DNA of 28,404 bases, taken from positions 1-28,404 of the forward strand of contig CAMYNC010000085.1 of NCBI GenBank assembly GCA_947259685.1, given 5' to 3'. The position numbers and the translations under genes were made by a program. A model generated the notes under the pieces. It was not told where the DNA came from. It saw nothing but the letters and a program-made list of their open reading frames with translations, and made no database searches. Shown here piece after piece: positions 7,790 through 16,628 of this stretch (position 1 is its first letter; the number at the start of each line of letters is the position of its first letter). The stretch is from an uncultured Desulfuromonadales bacterium. GTDB lineage: Bacteria; Desulfobacterota; Desulfuromonadia; Desulfuromonadales; Geopsychrobacteraceae.

Positions 7790-9106
7790 GTGGAACAATA
7801 TGAAAAGGGCGAGACTATCCGCCAAAAGGCCAGGGAACTGAATCTCGACCCTCTGATTTATGGAACCTTTGCTGAGATCGGCGCCGGACAAGAGGTGGCC
7901 CGGCAGTTCTTTCGGGCAGGCAAAGCGTCTGGAACAGTTGCCAAGACGGTTTCCGCCTACGACATGCAGATGAGCGACGCCATGTACGGGGTTGAACAAT
8001 CAGGACGATATGTGACGCGAACCCGGCTTGAAAACATGCTTGATGCCGAGTTCGCAGATCTCATTAAGAGGATTTCAAAGGGTAGATCTCCAAACTGTAC
8101 TTTTTTTGCTTTTGCCGACACTGTGGCTGCGAAGACTCTTGACTCCGACAAGGATTGCCATGGTTGGATGGGGATTCGCTATCAACACAATCCCGGCGCC
8201 GCGCCAAGTCAGGTGGTCCTGCACGTGCGTATGAGGGATGCGTCCAATCACGATCAGCAAGAATGTCTTGGCATTCTCGGGGTAAATCTAATTTACGGGG
8301 CGTTTAAGACTGAGTCGGGCCCGGACGATCTCGTTGACGGATTGATACAAGGTCTGTCCTGGGGGCGCGTGGAGGTTGATTTCATTGATTTTTCAGGACC
8401 CGCGTTTGCAGCAATAGACAATAGAAAGATGAACCTGCGCTTGGTGACCTCCAGTCTGAGTCCGGTTGTACTGTTCACTCCGAATGGAGAAGCGTCTGTG
8501 CCAACAGATCTTATCTACAAAAAAGATGTCTTGATACTGCGAGGCGTGTTTCGCCCGTTCACAGACGTGCAAAAGGACATGGTGCGATGTGGTATTGAAA
8601 CGTTCACAGAGGATTTGGCAACATCCGACAAGAACGTGATTTGTTTTTGCGAAATGAACGTCGCGAAATACCTGTCGGAGGGACTGGATGAAGTGTCGGA
8701 TTTAGAAGCCCGTGTCATTGATGTGACGGAGAAGGGGTTTCACGTCATGGTGACCTCCCATTTTCGCTACTTCCGTCTCAGCGAGTATTTCACCAGGCAC
8801 GATAAGAGAAGAATTGGTTTCATATTGTCAGCCGAAAATCTGCAAATGATTTTTGATGATCGATACTACGAGGGCATGGAGGGCGGCATCCTCGAGGCCA
8901 TGGGCAGGCTGTTCATATCCGATTCAAAGTTGCTCGTATACCCAACACTAATGCCTGGTGAACGAGAAATGGTGACCGCCAAAAACATCAGCGTCCCACA
9001 GCACCAAAAGTACCTCTACCAGCACCTCTTACAAAACGGCCGCATCCTATCCCTTTCCCCGGATCCGGACACTGTGGTTCCGTTCAAACCGCGCGTTGGG
9101 GGTTGA
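7790..9106 (+). CDS. Conserved ~440-aa protein of unknown function
   Basis: 438 aa from GTG 7790, chosen because GAGGTGAC lies just upstream; an in-frame TTG at 7775 is the alternative. Near the N-terminus is the strongly patterned stretch YGTFAEIGAGQEVARQFFRA, then GKASGTVAKTVSAYDMQMSD and AMYG, followed by RYVTRTRLENML. From memory this belongs to a widespread family of 450-490 aa that databases often carry under unreliable names such as TonB-dependent receptor or nicotinate-nucleotide adenylyltransferase. I see no signal peptide, membrane segment or beta-barrel, so a cytoplasmic protein is expected and those names are not supported. It stands alone. Confidence 0.75.
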   Translation: MEQYEKGETIRQKARELNLDPLIYGTFAEIGAGQEVARQFFRAGKASGTVAKTVSAYDMQMSDAMYGVEQSGRYVTRTRLENMLDAEFADLIKRISKGRSPNCTFFAFADTVAAKTLDSDKDCHGWMGIRYQHNPGAAPSQVVLHVRMRDASNHDQQECLGILGVNLIYGAFKTESGPDDLVDGLIQGLSWGRVEVDFIDFSGPAFAAIDNRKMNLRLVTSSLSPVVLFTPNGEASVPTDLIYKKDVLILRGVFRPFTDVQKDMVRCGIETFTEDLATSDKNVICFCEMNVAKYLSEGLDEVSDLEARVIDVTEKGFHVMVTSHFRYFRLSEYFTRHDKRRIGFILSAENLQMIFDDRYYEGMEGGILEAMGRLFISDSKLLVYPTLMPGEREMVTAKNISVPQHQKYLYQHLLQNGRILSLSPDPDTVVPFKPRVGG

Positions 9107-9128
9107 AAGCCTGACACCGGAAGGTCGG

Positions 9129-9309
9129 TCAAGAGCGTCCCGGAACCTCTTTCCTGTCCTCCACTAAGTGCAAAATGCTAAGCCCCAAAACAGCATCAAA
9201 AGATTCATCTTCCACATGGAAACCTTCCAGTGACTCCGCGCTAAAGGTCAAATTATCAATCTTTTTATGTGTCAGTTTGCGCTTTGCGATTGCTATCATC
9301 TTTGGTGCT
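9129..9309 (-). pseudogene. Class I SAM-dependent methyltransferase fragment fused to tnpA debris
   Basis: About 57 codons survive: [40 protein letters not shown] and [14 protein letters not shown]. This is the middle of a methyltransferase domain (SPxMIAxAK after motif II, then the acidic FDAVL motif and LHLVED). The SAM-binding glycine motif that should precede it is missing. Its place is taken, in the same frame, by Tn3 transposase sequence (…[11 protein letters not shown]). Downstream the frame ends in an unrelated PGRS at 9129, so both ends are lost. Confidence 0.7.
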
Positions 9310-9733
9310 GAAGAATAAGTTTCATCCCGGATATGCCAAGTCTGCAACCACGACAACTTTGCATAACTTGAACCAGGGCAAGATTCCGCCATCTTTGTCA
9401 GGCCCAGGTTGATTGCATCTGCCAGGACCGTAGACGTGTCTCCTCGCGTTTGCCGTAGCTCTCTCAAACTGCGGCATCGACCTGGAGCTGTTGCGAAACC
9501 CACTGAATATCTTGTGCCGCGACTTCTGTATCCTTCCCCAAAGAAAAACCAGGGTATCGGAGCAGACATAGCTGAACCGCAAAACCCAATCTATTCGTTT
9601 CGCCCCGGCGTTGTTGAATCAAGGAAAAGTCAGGGTCGTTGAAACTGTAATAACGGATTAGTTTATCTTGCTCTACAGGCAGTGCCAGCAGGCTGGCCTG
9701 ATCAGTGGCAGAAAGTATTGAGCGGAGAGGCAT
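9310..9733 (-). pseudogene. tnpA: Tn3-family transposase, internally deleted with a nonsense codon
   Basis: The N-terminus from ATG 9733 is typical of TnpA ([20 protein letters not shown], then [18 protein letters not shown] and [16 protein letters not shown]). After QQLQVDAAV a TGA (9464-9466) stands where tryptophan is expected, because the same frame resumes as [10 protein letters not shown]. At about 9440 the sequence jumps into the C-terminal catalytic half, one base out of frame ([20 protein letters not shown], then [18 protein letters not shown]). TnpA is normally near 1000 aa, so about 1.5 kb is missing. The start lies two bases after the tnpR stop, the usual arrangement. Confidence 0.85.
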
Positions 9734-9735
9734 AG

Positions 9736-10302
9736 TCAGGCATCCGCGCGGGAGCGCAAATATTGATAGAGGGTTTCTCGGCTGATTCCGAATTCACGGG
9801 CGAGCTTGGTTTTTTGTTCACCATCGGCAACTCGCCGGCAAAGTTCATCTACCTGACTGGCTGAAAGTGCCTTCTTGCGGCCTCGGTATGCACCCCGTTG
9901 CCTTGCAAGAGCAATTCCTTCACGTTGACGCTCCCGAATCAAGGCACGTTCGAACTCGGCAAATGCCCCCATCACTGAGAGCATAAAATTCGCCATCGGC
10001 GAGTCCTCCCCGGTAAAGGTCAAACTCTCTTTAGCGAACTCAATTCGAACTTTTCGCTTGGTAAGGGTTTGCACTATTCGACGTAGATCGTCTAAGTTGC
10101 GGGCCAGCCGGTCCATGCTATGGACGACCACCGTATCTCCTTCACGGACGAATGATAAAAGAGCGTCCAGCTCCGGGCGATGGACATCTTTGCCAGAGGC
10201 TCTATCGACAAACACTTTATCAAGGTCGATCTCCTCAAGCTGACGTTCAGGGTTTTGGTCGTAGCTGCTGACGCGCACATATCCGATTCGATGGCCTATC
10301 AT
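9736..10302 (-). CDS. tnpR: Tn3-family resolvase (serine recombinase)
   Basis: 188 aa from ATG 10302. The N-terminal catalytic domain carries the nucleophile Ser12 in IGYVRVSS, the arginine motif [14 protein letters not shown], and the long E helix ([20 protein letters not shown]). The C-terminal helix-turn-helix ends the protein ([18 protein letters not shown]). An upstream in-frame ATG at 10362 was not used because resolvases begin right before IGYVRVSS. It resolves cointegrates at the res site upstream. It appears intact although its transposase is dead. Confidence 0.93.
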   Translation of the reverse strand: MIGHRIGYVRVSSYDQNPERQLEEIDLDKVFVDRASGKDVHRPELDALLSFVREGDTVVVHSMDRLARNLDDLRRIVQTLTKRKVRIEFAKESLTFTGEDSPMANFMLSVMGAFAEFERALIRERQREGIALARQRGAYRGRKKALSASQVDELCRRVADGEQKTKLAREFGISRETLYQYLRSRADA

Positions 10303-10411
10303 TTTGTCCTCTCGCACTGATGTGTCAGGTTGAACTCTTTGACCCACAGGGCAATGTGTCAACTATTTCCCTGACATCAGGTTAGGGTACAGTCTATTCT
10401 GACGGCCATGT
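10303..10411. other. Probable res site of the Tn3 element
   Basis: Between tnpR and the antitoxin gene lie inverted TGTCA/TGACA pairs typical of resolvase subsites. The clearest is TGTCA at 10357 with TGACA ending at 10376 (20 bp); others start near 10323 and end near 10405. Position between divergent tnpR and cargo is as expected for res. Subsite borders cannot be set by eye. Confidence 0.55.
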
Positions 10412-10442
10412 TTGACATAATCATATTTAATCACTATGATTA
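10412..10442 (+). promoter_or_regulatory. Toxin-antitoxin promoter with overlapping operator
   Basis: TTGACA (10412-10417), a 17-base spacer and TATGAT (10435-10440) form a near-consensus sigma-70 promoter. An 8-bp inverted repeat, TAATCATA (10419-10426) and TATGATTA (10435-10442), covers the spacer and the -10. A ribbon-helix-helix antitoxin would be expected to repress its own operon there. Confidence 0.75.
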
Positions 10443-10488
10443 ATTAAAAATCGACATGATTGACAACGAAGCTATTCAGGAGAAGGCA

Positions 10489-10779
10489 ATGGCGCAAGTG
10501 AAAACAAAAGTGCTGACAGCACACGTTCCATTACAGATGGCAGAAAAAGTTGATCAGATGGCTTCGCGGCTTGAGCGATCTCGTGGCTGGATTATGAAAC
10601 AAGCCCTATCGGCATGGATCGACCAGGAGGAAGAGCGTAGCCGCTTAACCAGAGAGGCGCTAGCCGATGTTGATGCTGGTCGCGTCATTGATCACCAGGC
10701 TATTCAGGCATGGGCCGATAGTCTTGATACTAACAATCCCCTGGATGTGCACGCTGATGGAATTGAAATGGACAAGTAA
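10489..10779 (+). CDS. CopG/ribbon-helix-helix antitoxin
   Basis: 96 aa. The N-terminal ribbon-helix-helix region is KTKVLTAHVPLQMAEKVDQM followed by RLERSRGWIMKQALSAWID (residues about 4-48). The acidic C-terminus (LADVDAGRVIDHQAIQAWAD) is the part expected to wrap the toxin. ATG 10489 is chosen because AGGAG lies seven bases upstream; an in-frame ATG at 10456 lacks one. It overlaps the toxin gene by 23 bases. Such modules beside the res site are known passengers of Tn3-family transposons. Confidence 0.88.
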   Translation: MAQVKTKVLTAHVPLQMAEKVDQMASRLERSRGWIMKQALSAWIDQEEERSRLTREALADVDAGRVIDHQAIQAWADSLDTNNPLDVHADGIEMDK

Positions 10780-11032
10780 GGCGCTATCCGATCTGGCGCG
10801 ACTCCATGAGTTTTTGTCACCAGTAGACAAACGTGCTGCAGCTCGCAGCGTCCAGATGCTGACCGCAGCCCCTACCAAGCTGTTGACGAACCCACGCATT
10901 GGAGAAAGGGTCGAAGAATTTGATCCGCGTGAAGTCCGTCGCATCCTTGTAGGTCACTATGAAATGCGCTACGAAATCCAGCAATCGACAATCTACCTGC
11001 TCAGGCTATGGCATACTCGCGAGGAACGATAA
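10757..11032 (+). CDS. RelE/ParE-family toxin
   Basis: 91 aa from ATG 10757, inside the end of the antitoxin gene, which signals translational coupling. The RelE/ParE fold is recognisable from MELKWTSKALSDLARLHEFL at the start and the end RRILVGHYEMRYEIQQ, YLLRLWHTREER. ParE members inhibit gyrase and RelE members cleave mRNA; the sequence by eye does not decide between them. The C-terminal HTREER is typical of ParE-like proteins. It appears intact. Confidence 0.88.
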   Translation: MELKWTSKALSDLARLHEFLSPVDKRAAARSVQMLTAAPTKLLTNPRIGERVEEFDPREVRRILVGHYEMRYEIQQSTIYLLRLWHTREER

Positions 11033-11300
11033 TCGTTGAAGGCAGTGACCCGGTTCGTGCGATAAGTGCCAACTCTTCGAGTGCGCCAACCTGATGACCT
11101 GGTAGCTGCAAACTTTGGCCGTCCAAAAGTTCAAAGGACTTTTGAAATTCTTTTTGAGGCAACTTTTGCGAAGCATAGAACAGCGAAAACGTCTCTGCTG
11201 AGGTGGCGTTAAAAAGTCCATACATTCGAGACAGTTTTTTCAGTAGTCCATATGGATCTTTGCGACGGCCAGATAGCAAGTATTTATTCGTAAAATTGAG
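11033..11300 (-). other. Unrecognised open frame, probable gene remnant
   Basis: On the minus strand a frame is open from about 11325 to 11001, overlapping the 3' end of the toxin gene. It contains REGLLNFTNKYLLSGRRKDP, YGLLKKLSRMYGLF and FYASQKLPQKEFQKSFELLD. The composition looks protein-like, but there is no start with a Shine-Dalgarno (an in-frame start at 11279 has none) and the overlap with the toxin is implausible for a working gene. It may be host DNA cut by the transposon. I do not recognise a family. Confidence 0.35.
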
Positions 11301-11383
11301 CAGACCCTCCCTCTGGTGTTTTCAGCGATTATGCTTGTTTGCTTTAGTGGCTCGGGATACGATTATTTCTTGTAGGAGGCCAC

Positions 11384-12127
11384 ATGAAAAAAGCACTTTT
11401 CCTTATTATTAGTTTTATTGCAATTTCCTGTACGGCTCAAGCTGATACAACACGACTCCATATTGGCATTAGCACAGGTTATCCACCTTTTTATTATTTT
11501 GACGAGAACAAGCAACCTACCGGAATCTGCGTCGATATTATCAGGCAGGTCGCCGATGCTATGAACATCACCGTTCAGTACGACAGTTATCCATGGAAAC
11601 GGATGCTCAGTTACGGAAAAAAAGGCCGGGTTGATGCCGTTATGCCTTTATTTAAGACGGCAGAACGGGAACAATTTCTGCTCTTTCCTGAAGTCGGGCT
11701 GATTGATGAAGATAACACTTTCTTTACCACCCGCTCATCTGCGATCAAATATTCAGGAAAGCTCACCGATATTGTCGACCTTAAGCTTGGAGTCATAGAT
11801 AAATACAGCTATGGCAGTGAGTTTGACAGTGTTGGATTCAAGAATAAAATGATTGCCAACGACACAGAACAGCTCATTCTGCTCGTTCAGAAAAAACGGA
11901 TTGACTTGGGCATTGGCAACTCGAAAGTCATTATCCATGCCGCAAAAAAAATGGGTGCGGCAGATAGGATTCGCTTCCTTTCTCCTCCGGTTACCGTCAG
12001 CCCACTGTTTATCGGCTTCTCTAAAAAGACGGTCGATCCGGGTTTCGTCAAGCGGTTTAACGAGCAGTTGCAAAAGTTTAAAACCAGCAAAGCATATGCT
12101 GAGATCATCCGGGCTTACGATCGCTGA
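11384..12127 (+). CDS. Periplasmic solute-binding protein (SBP family 3)
   Basis: 247 aa with a signal peptide (MKKALFLIISFIAISCTAQA, cleaved before DTTRL; the Cys could also suggest a lipoprotein but the lipobox is imperfect). The mature part opens with LHIGISTGYPPFYYFDENKQ and GICVDIIRQVADAMN, typical of amino-acid-type binding proteins. TAGGAGG lies five bases before the ATG. No permease genes are near; a hybrid histidine kinase follows 54 bases later. It is therefore more likely a sensory ligand receptor for the kinase than a transporter part. Confidence 0.85.
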   Translation: MKKALFLIISFIAISCTAQADTTRLHIGISTGYPPFYYFDENKQPTGICVDIIRQVADAMNITVQYDSYPWKRMLSYGKKGRVDAVMPLFKTAEREQFLLFPEVGLIDEDNTFFTTRSSAIKYSGKLTDIVDLKLGVIDKYSYGSEFDSVGFKNKMIANDTEQLILLVQKKRIDLGIGNSKVIIHAAKKMGAADRIRFLSPPVTVSPLFIGFSKKTVDPGFVKRFNEQLQKFKTSKAYAEIIRAYDR

Positions 12128-12181
12128 CAAATGTCATAGTTGAGACTTTATTTTCATGACGCCTTTTCAGAACGAAGAGAA

Positions 12182-14449
12182 ATGCTGAAATCACTTAGCT
12201 TTAGAATCAACTTTACAATACTGGTCGTGGTAACCGTTATCGTTACCGTTTTCGGTTGGTATGACTATTCACGCGACAACAATAACCGAATTGCTCAGTT
12301 GCACGGGGACCTATCTTCTGCGGTCGGTCGTTTGAGCACCTCATTGGCAACTCCGCTCTGGAGTTTTAACGATGCAGAGCTTGAGTCGATAGCCCGTGGC
12401 GAGATGTTAAACGATGATATCATCGCCATCGTGATTCAAGAACGAGACTCGGAGGACGTGCTCATTGAACTCGCGAGAAACCGCGAGTGGCATATTCAGA
12501 GGGCACCAGCAGCCTCTCTTCCTCAACAAACCTTCGAGGCTCTGGAAGCAGAAATAAAACATGAGGGGGAAACGATCGGTCGCGTTCGGGTGGCTGTGAC
12601 CGATCGTTTCTTTCGCGCAGAGAGTCGTGCTCAAGCCATAGCCTTTTTATACCGTGTAAGTGCGATTTTCCTCGTTATCGTTATCAGTCTGATGACCATA
12701 ATCCAGAGATATGTGGTGAAACCTATCAGGCTTCTGGAGATGGCCTTTTCGGATACGGAAACCGGAACGCCGTTAGCCGCACCTAACTCGGAACGCACAG
12801 ATGAGATCGGCCAACTGACCAGATCCTTCATCTCGATGCGTAACAATCTGACATCTCTCTTCTCGGAACGGGACAACCGAATTGCTGAGCTCGAAACGGC
12901 ACGGAAAGAACTGCTGAACAGCGAGGAGCGCCTCCGCGTGCTGATCGAGCAGTCCCCCATCGGGCTCTGCCTGTGCACCCTGGACGGTTCGCTGGTGACG
13001 GTAAATTCCGCCTATGCGAAGATCATCGGTTACAGCGCCGATGAAGCTCTGCAACTCAGCTACTGGGATATAACCCCGGAGAAATATGCCCCGGATGAAA
13101 CCCGACAGCTGGAGCATTTGGAATCCAGCGGGCGCTACGGGCCTTACGAAAAGGAGTATCGGCACAAAGACGGGCATTTAGTGCCAGTCCGCCTTAACGG
13201 CATGATTGTCGAAAGAGACGGCGAGAGCTATATCTGGTCGAGCGTCGAAGATATCATCGCGTTAAAAGAGGCTGAAGTCGAAAAGAATTTATTGACGGAG
13301 CAATTGCGGCAATCGCAGAAAATGGAGGCGATCGGGACTCTGGCCGGCGGCGTTGCCCACGATTTCAACAATATCCTTTCGGCGGTGATCGGTTATACGG
13401 AGCTGACCCGACGTAATCCGAACTGCGATGCAAAAAGCAGTGAGAACCTTGGCCATGTTCTCACTGCCGCAGACCGGGCAAGAGATCTGGTCAAACAGAT
13501 TCTCATGTTCAGCAGGAAGGGTGCTGAGAACCGGAAGCCGATCCAACTCCATCTGGTTATCGAAGAGGCGGTCAAGCTACTGAGAAAAACCATCCCCTCG
13601 ACAATTACCATCAACCTTGACATTGATGAAAATACCGGCTCGATACTGGCCGATAGGACCCAGATTCACCAGGTTGTCATGAATTTGTGTACCAACGCAT
13701 ATCACTCCATGCAGGAACAGGGCGGTGATATTGATATTGTTCTAAAGCCGGTGGCTATCGATACGGTTGGTGCGGCGAAATACCCGAATCTTCGCCAGGG
13801 AAAGTATGGGCAGTTCACTGTCTCTGATTCCGGGACAGGAATGGACCCGAAGACCATATTGCGCATATTCGATCCATTCTTTACGACCAAGAGACAGGGT
13901 GAGGGAACCGGAATGGGGCTTGCCGTCGTTCACGGTATTATCCAGAATCACGATGGCGCGATTGGTGTAGAGAGTGAAATCGGAGCAGGGACAACATTCA
14001 AGGTGTTTTTCCCCTTGTCTTGTGAGGCAGCAGGTGAAAAAGAAAAATCAACCGATACGGCCACTATCAAGCGGGGAACCGAGCACATCCTGTGGGTCGA
14101 TGACGAACCTACGTTAGTGGAGTTGGGTAAGGAGACCCTTGAATCTTTTGGGTATAGAGTGACGGCGACCACCTCTGCCCTGGAAGCACTCAACATTTTC
14201 CAAGCCGACCCGAATGGCTGTGACCTGATTGTTACGGATCAGACGATGCCGGAGATGACCGGAGACGTTTTAGCTAAGGAAGCAATGCTGGTTCGTTCCG
14301 ATATCCCAGTTATTATTTGCACCGGCCACAGTGCCACGTTAAATGCAGAGAAGGTTCGGGCGATCGGTGTGAACAGCTTGCTGATGAAGCCGCTCAATAG
14401 CGACACGCTGACTGCAGAAATTCGTAAGGTTTTAGATGCCTCGGTTTGA
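12182..14449 (+). CDS. Hybrid sensor histidine kinase (TM-sensor-TM-HAMP-PAS-HisKA-HATPase-REC)
   Basis: 755 aa from ATG 12182 (GAAGAGAA upstream; an in-frame TTG at 12140 is less likely). A membrane helix at about 9-27, a periplasmic sensor domain, and a second helix at about 150-172 lead to a HAMP segment (YVVKPIRLLE). A PAS domain follows near 240-365. The HisKA phosphoacceptor is His393 in GGVAHDFNNIL. The ATPase domain shows N-box VMNLCTNAYHSM, DSGTGM, and GTGMGLAVVHGI. The C-terminal receiver has the acidic pair DDE near residue 641 and phosphoacceptor Asp686 in VTDQTMP. No DNA-binding output is encoded nearby, so its partner is unknown. Confidence 0.93.
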   Translation: MLKSLSFRINFTILVVVTVIVTVFGWYDYSRDNNNRIAQLHGDLSSAVGRLSTSLATPLWSFNDAELESIARGEMLNDDIIAIVIQERDSEDVLIELARNREWHIQRAPAASLPQQTFEALEAEIKHEGETIGRVRVAVTDRFFRAESRAQAIAFLYRVSAIFLVIVISLMTIIQRYVVKPIRLLEMAFSDTETGTPLAAPNSERTDEIGQLTRSFISMRNNLTSLFSERDNRIAELETARKELLNSEERLRVLIEQSPIGLCLCTLDGSLVTVNSAYAKIIGYSADEALQLSYWDITPEKYAPDETRQLEHLESSGRYGPYEKEYRHKDGHLVPVRLNGMIVERDGESYIWSSVEDIIALKEAEVEKNLLTEQLRQSQKMEAIGTLAGGVAHDFNNILSAVIGYTELTRRNPNCDAKSSENLGHVLTAADRARDLVKQILMFSRKGAENRKPIQLHLVIEEAVKLLRKTIPSTITINLDIDENTGSILADRTQIHQVVMNLCTNAYHSMQEQGGDIDIVLKPVAIDTVGAAKYPNLRQGKYGQFTVSDSGTGMDPKTILRIFDPFFTTKRQGEGTGMGLAVVHGIIQNHDGAIGVESEIGAGTTFKVFFPLSCEAAGEKEKSTDTATIKRGTEHILWVDDEPTLVELGKETLESFGYRVTATTSALEALNIFQADPNGCDLIVTDQTMPEMTGDVLAKEAMLVRSDIPVIICTGHSATLNAEKVRAIGVNSLLMKPLNSDTLTAEIRKVLDASV

Positions 14450-14551
14450 AGGACCGGACTGCTCATTTTTGAACAGAGAAGTGATTTGCTTGCGTTCTGA
14501 AATCTGCAAGACTCTGTTCTTTAGGGCTAGTGCCTGAGAGGAAAACTGACG

Positions 14552-15415
14552 ATGAGAATTACTGCCCTCATATTTCTTTTGCTGTTCAGCATTTTCAGCA
14601 GCAGTGTTTTTTCAATGGATGAAGTCAGGGTCGTGTTGGGCCAATCGGATAAAGACAGTCGTCATGACTATCCGCACAGGATTTTAAAAGCCGCACTTGA
14701 TGCCACCGTTGCGAGTGATGGTCCATATAGATTTGTTTATGCTCCAGTCAGAATGTCCCGAAATCGTGCCCTTGCCGAGTTGAAAACAGGGACGATGATA
14801 AACGTTCATGAAGCGCCGACCCGGGACGAGTGGGAACAGGCGGTCGTTCCGATACGGATTCCGATTCGAAAGGGTTTGTTGGGTTACCGTTTGTTTTTGA
14901 TCAAGAGCAGTGATGCAGACAAGTTCAGAGATTTAAAAACAATTGAAGACCTAAAAAAGCTCAGAGCCGGGCTTGGAGCTCAATGGTCTATTACTCTTAT
15001 GCTGAAGGCGCTTAATTTTTCTATCGTCACCGGTTCCGACTATGAAGGTCTTTTCGAGATGCTCAATGCCGGTCGTTTTGATTATTTTCCACGTGGCATG
15101 AATGAAATTTATAAGGAATTTGCGGCACGAAAAGCACTCTATCCGGAAATGATCATCGAACCAACCAAGGCATTATTCTTAAATATCCCGTCATACCTTT
15201 TTGTTTCGCCGCAGTATCCTGAATTAGCCGATCGCATCAAAAAAGGGCTGTTGAGCATTGTTGAAAATGGAACCCTCGATGAAGAGTTTAATAAAGAATT
15301 CGGAGCCTTTATTGAAGCAGCAAAGCTTGGAGAACGATCGATCTTGAAGGTGGAAAATAAACTGCTTTCGCACGAAATTCCGTTGGGTGAGCCTGGTTTC
15401 TGGTTTACTCCATGA
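14552..15415 (+). CDS. Periplasmic substrate-binding-like protein
   Basis: 287 aa with a signal peptide (MRITALIFLLLFSIFSSSVF, cleavage near VFS-MDE). The mature protein resembles family-3 binding proteins but is divergent, with LRAGLGAQWSITLMLKALNF and FEMLNAGRFDYFPRGMNEIY near the middle. The second motif resembles the hinge segment of such proteins used as sensors. GAGAGG precedes the ATG at 14552. It follows the kinase by about 100 bases on the same strand, so the two binding proteins bracket the kinase. The ligand is unknown. Confidence 0.75.
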   Translation: MRITALIFLLLFSIFSSSVFSMDEVRVVLGQSDKDSRHDYPHRILKAALDATVASDGPYRFVYAPVRMSRNRALAELKTGTMINVHEAPTRDEWEQAVVPIRIPIRKGLLGYRLFLIKSSDADKFRDLKTIEDLKKLRAGLGAQWSITLMLKALNFSIVTGSDYEGLFEMLNAGRFDYFPRGMNEIYKEFAARKALYPEMIIEPTKALFLNIPSYLFVSPQYPELADRIKKGLLSIVENGTLDEEFNKEFGAFIEAAKLGERSILKVENKLLSHEIPLGEPGFWFTP

Positions 15416-15487
15416 AGGTAAAATGGGGACAGGTTTTCTTTTCACAGTTGGCCAGTCGATGTCTTAAATATTGTAAGTTTCAAGATG

Positions 15488-15517
15488 AATGCCTCTGGAT
15501 TTCCAGGGGCATTTTTT
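15488..15517 (+). terminator. Rho-independent terminator after the sensory cluster
   Basis: AATGCC and CTGGA pair with TCCAG and GGCATT around a short loop, followed by TTTTTT. It lies 73 bases after the second binding-protein gene and just before the IS element. Confidence 0.85.
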
Positions 15518-15592
15518 GTCAAAACTTAGCTGTAGTAGTCGCGACTTGATCTGACAGTTGCCGGTTTTGCGGAGGTGTCTGTCAGGTCAAGT

Positions 15593-16627
15593 TCAAGCTA
15601 CAAGCTTTTCCTGCCAGATGCTTTTTCCGTCTTCGAGCGTTTCCATTGGCGTCCTGCCGCAGCACTTCTTCCCCTGATGGGTTCGCTCATTATTGTAGTA
15701 ATCGATCCACACGTCCAGATCTTCCTGTAACTCCTCCAGGCTGGTGTAGAGCTTTTTCCTGAAGGTGATTTGGTAAAACTCCTGCAAAATCGTCTTATGG
15801 AATCGCTCGCAAATCCCGTTAGTTTGCGGCGTTCTGGCCTTGGTTTTGGTGTGGTCGATATCATTGACGGCCAGGTAGAGTTGGTAGTCATGACTTTCGA
15901 CCTTGCCGCAATACTCGGTGCCCCGATCCGTCAGAATTCGCAGCATCGGTAATTCCTGCTCTACGAAGAACGGCAAGACCTTGTCGTTTAGCATGTCGGC
16001 GGCCGTAATCGGCGTCTTGGTAGTATAGAGCTTCGCAAAGGCAACCTTGGCGTAGGTATCAACAAAGGTTTGCTGATAGATTCGGCCGACGCCTTTCATC
16101 GTCCCCACATAGAACGTATCTTGCGAACCCAGATATCCTGGATGGTGAGTCTCGATCTCACCGGAAACCTCATCATCCAGCTTTTTTCGTTCAAGAGCCT
16201 GAACTTGGGCTTCCGTCAAGACAATCCCTTCCTCTGCGACCTTCTTTTCGAGAGCCTTAAGCCGATCTTTGAAGCATGACAGTTCATGGCGTAACCAGAC
16301 ACTGCGAACCCCGCTGGGGGAAATAAAAATGCCCTTTTTGCGCAGTTCGTTGCTGGCTCGAACTTGACCATGCGCAGGAAAATCAACTGCGTATTTTACG
16401 ACGGCATCTTCGGTTTGCTCGTCAACGCGGTTTCTCAGGTTTGGTTGGCGGCGGTCCTTTTCGATCAATGCCTCGAAACCGCCATCATCCACCGCATCCT
16501 TATAGCGATAGAAGGTGTCTCTTGAAACGCCCATAATCTGGCAGGCTTTGGACACATTCCCCAGTTCCTCGGCCAGAGTCAATAAACCTACTTTGTGCTT
16601 GATGATTCTTCCGTTACCATTGAGCAT
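15593..16627 (-). CDS. IS481-family DDE transposase
   Basis: 344 aa from ATG 16627. An N-terminal helix-turn-helix (LAEELGNVSKACQIMGVSRD, then TFYRYKDAV) precedes an integrase-type core. The three catalytic acids are visible in the order DTYAKVAFAKLY, LTDRGTEYCG, and NGICERFHKTI, so the DDE triad is complete. The end YYNNERTHQGKKCCGRTPME is typical of the family. The frame extends upstream to 16690, but that part overlaps a hairpin and AAAGG lies correctly before 16627. The enzyme appears intact. Confidence 0.92.
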   Translation of the reverse strand: MLNGNGRIIKHKVGLLTLAEELGNVSKACQIMGVSRDTFYRYKDAVDDGGFEALIEKDRRQPNLRNRVDEQTEDAVVKYAVDFPAHGQVRASNELRKKGIFISPSGVRSVWLRHELSCFKDRLKALEKKVAEEGIVLTEAQVQALERKKLDDEVSGEIETHHPGYLGSQDTFYVGTMKGVGRIYQQTFVDTYAKVAFAKLYTTKTPITAADMLNDKVLPFFVEQELPMLRILTDRGTEYCGKVESHDYQLYLAVNDIDHTKTKARTPQTNGICERFHKTILQEFYQITFRKKLYTSLEELQEDLDVWIDYYNNERTHQGKKCCGRTPMETLEDGKSIWQEKLVA

Positions 16628-16628
16628 G

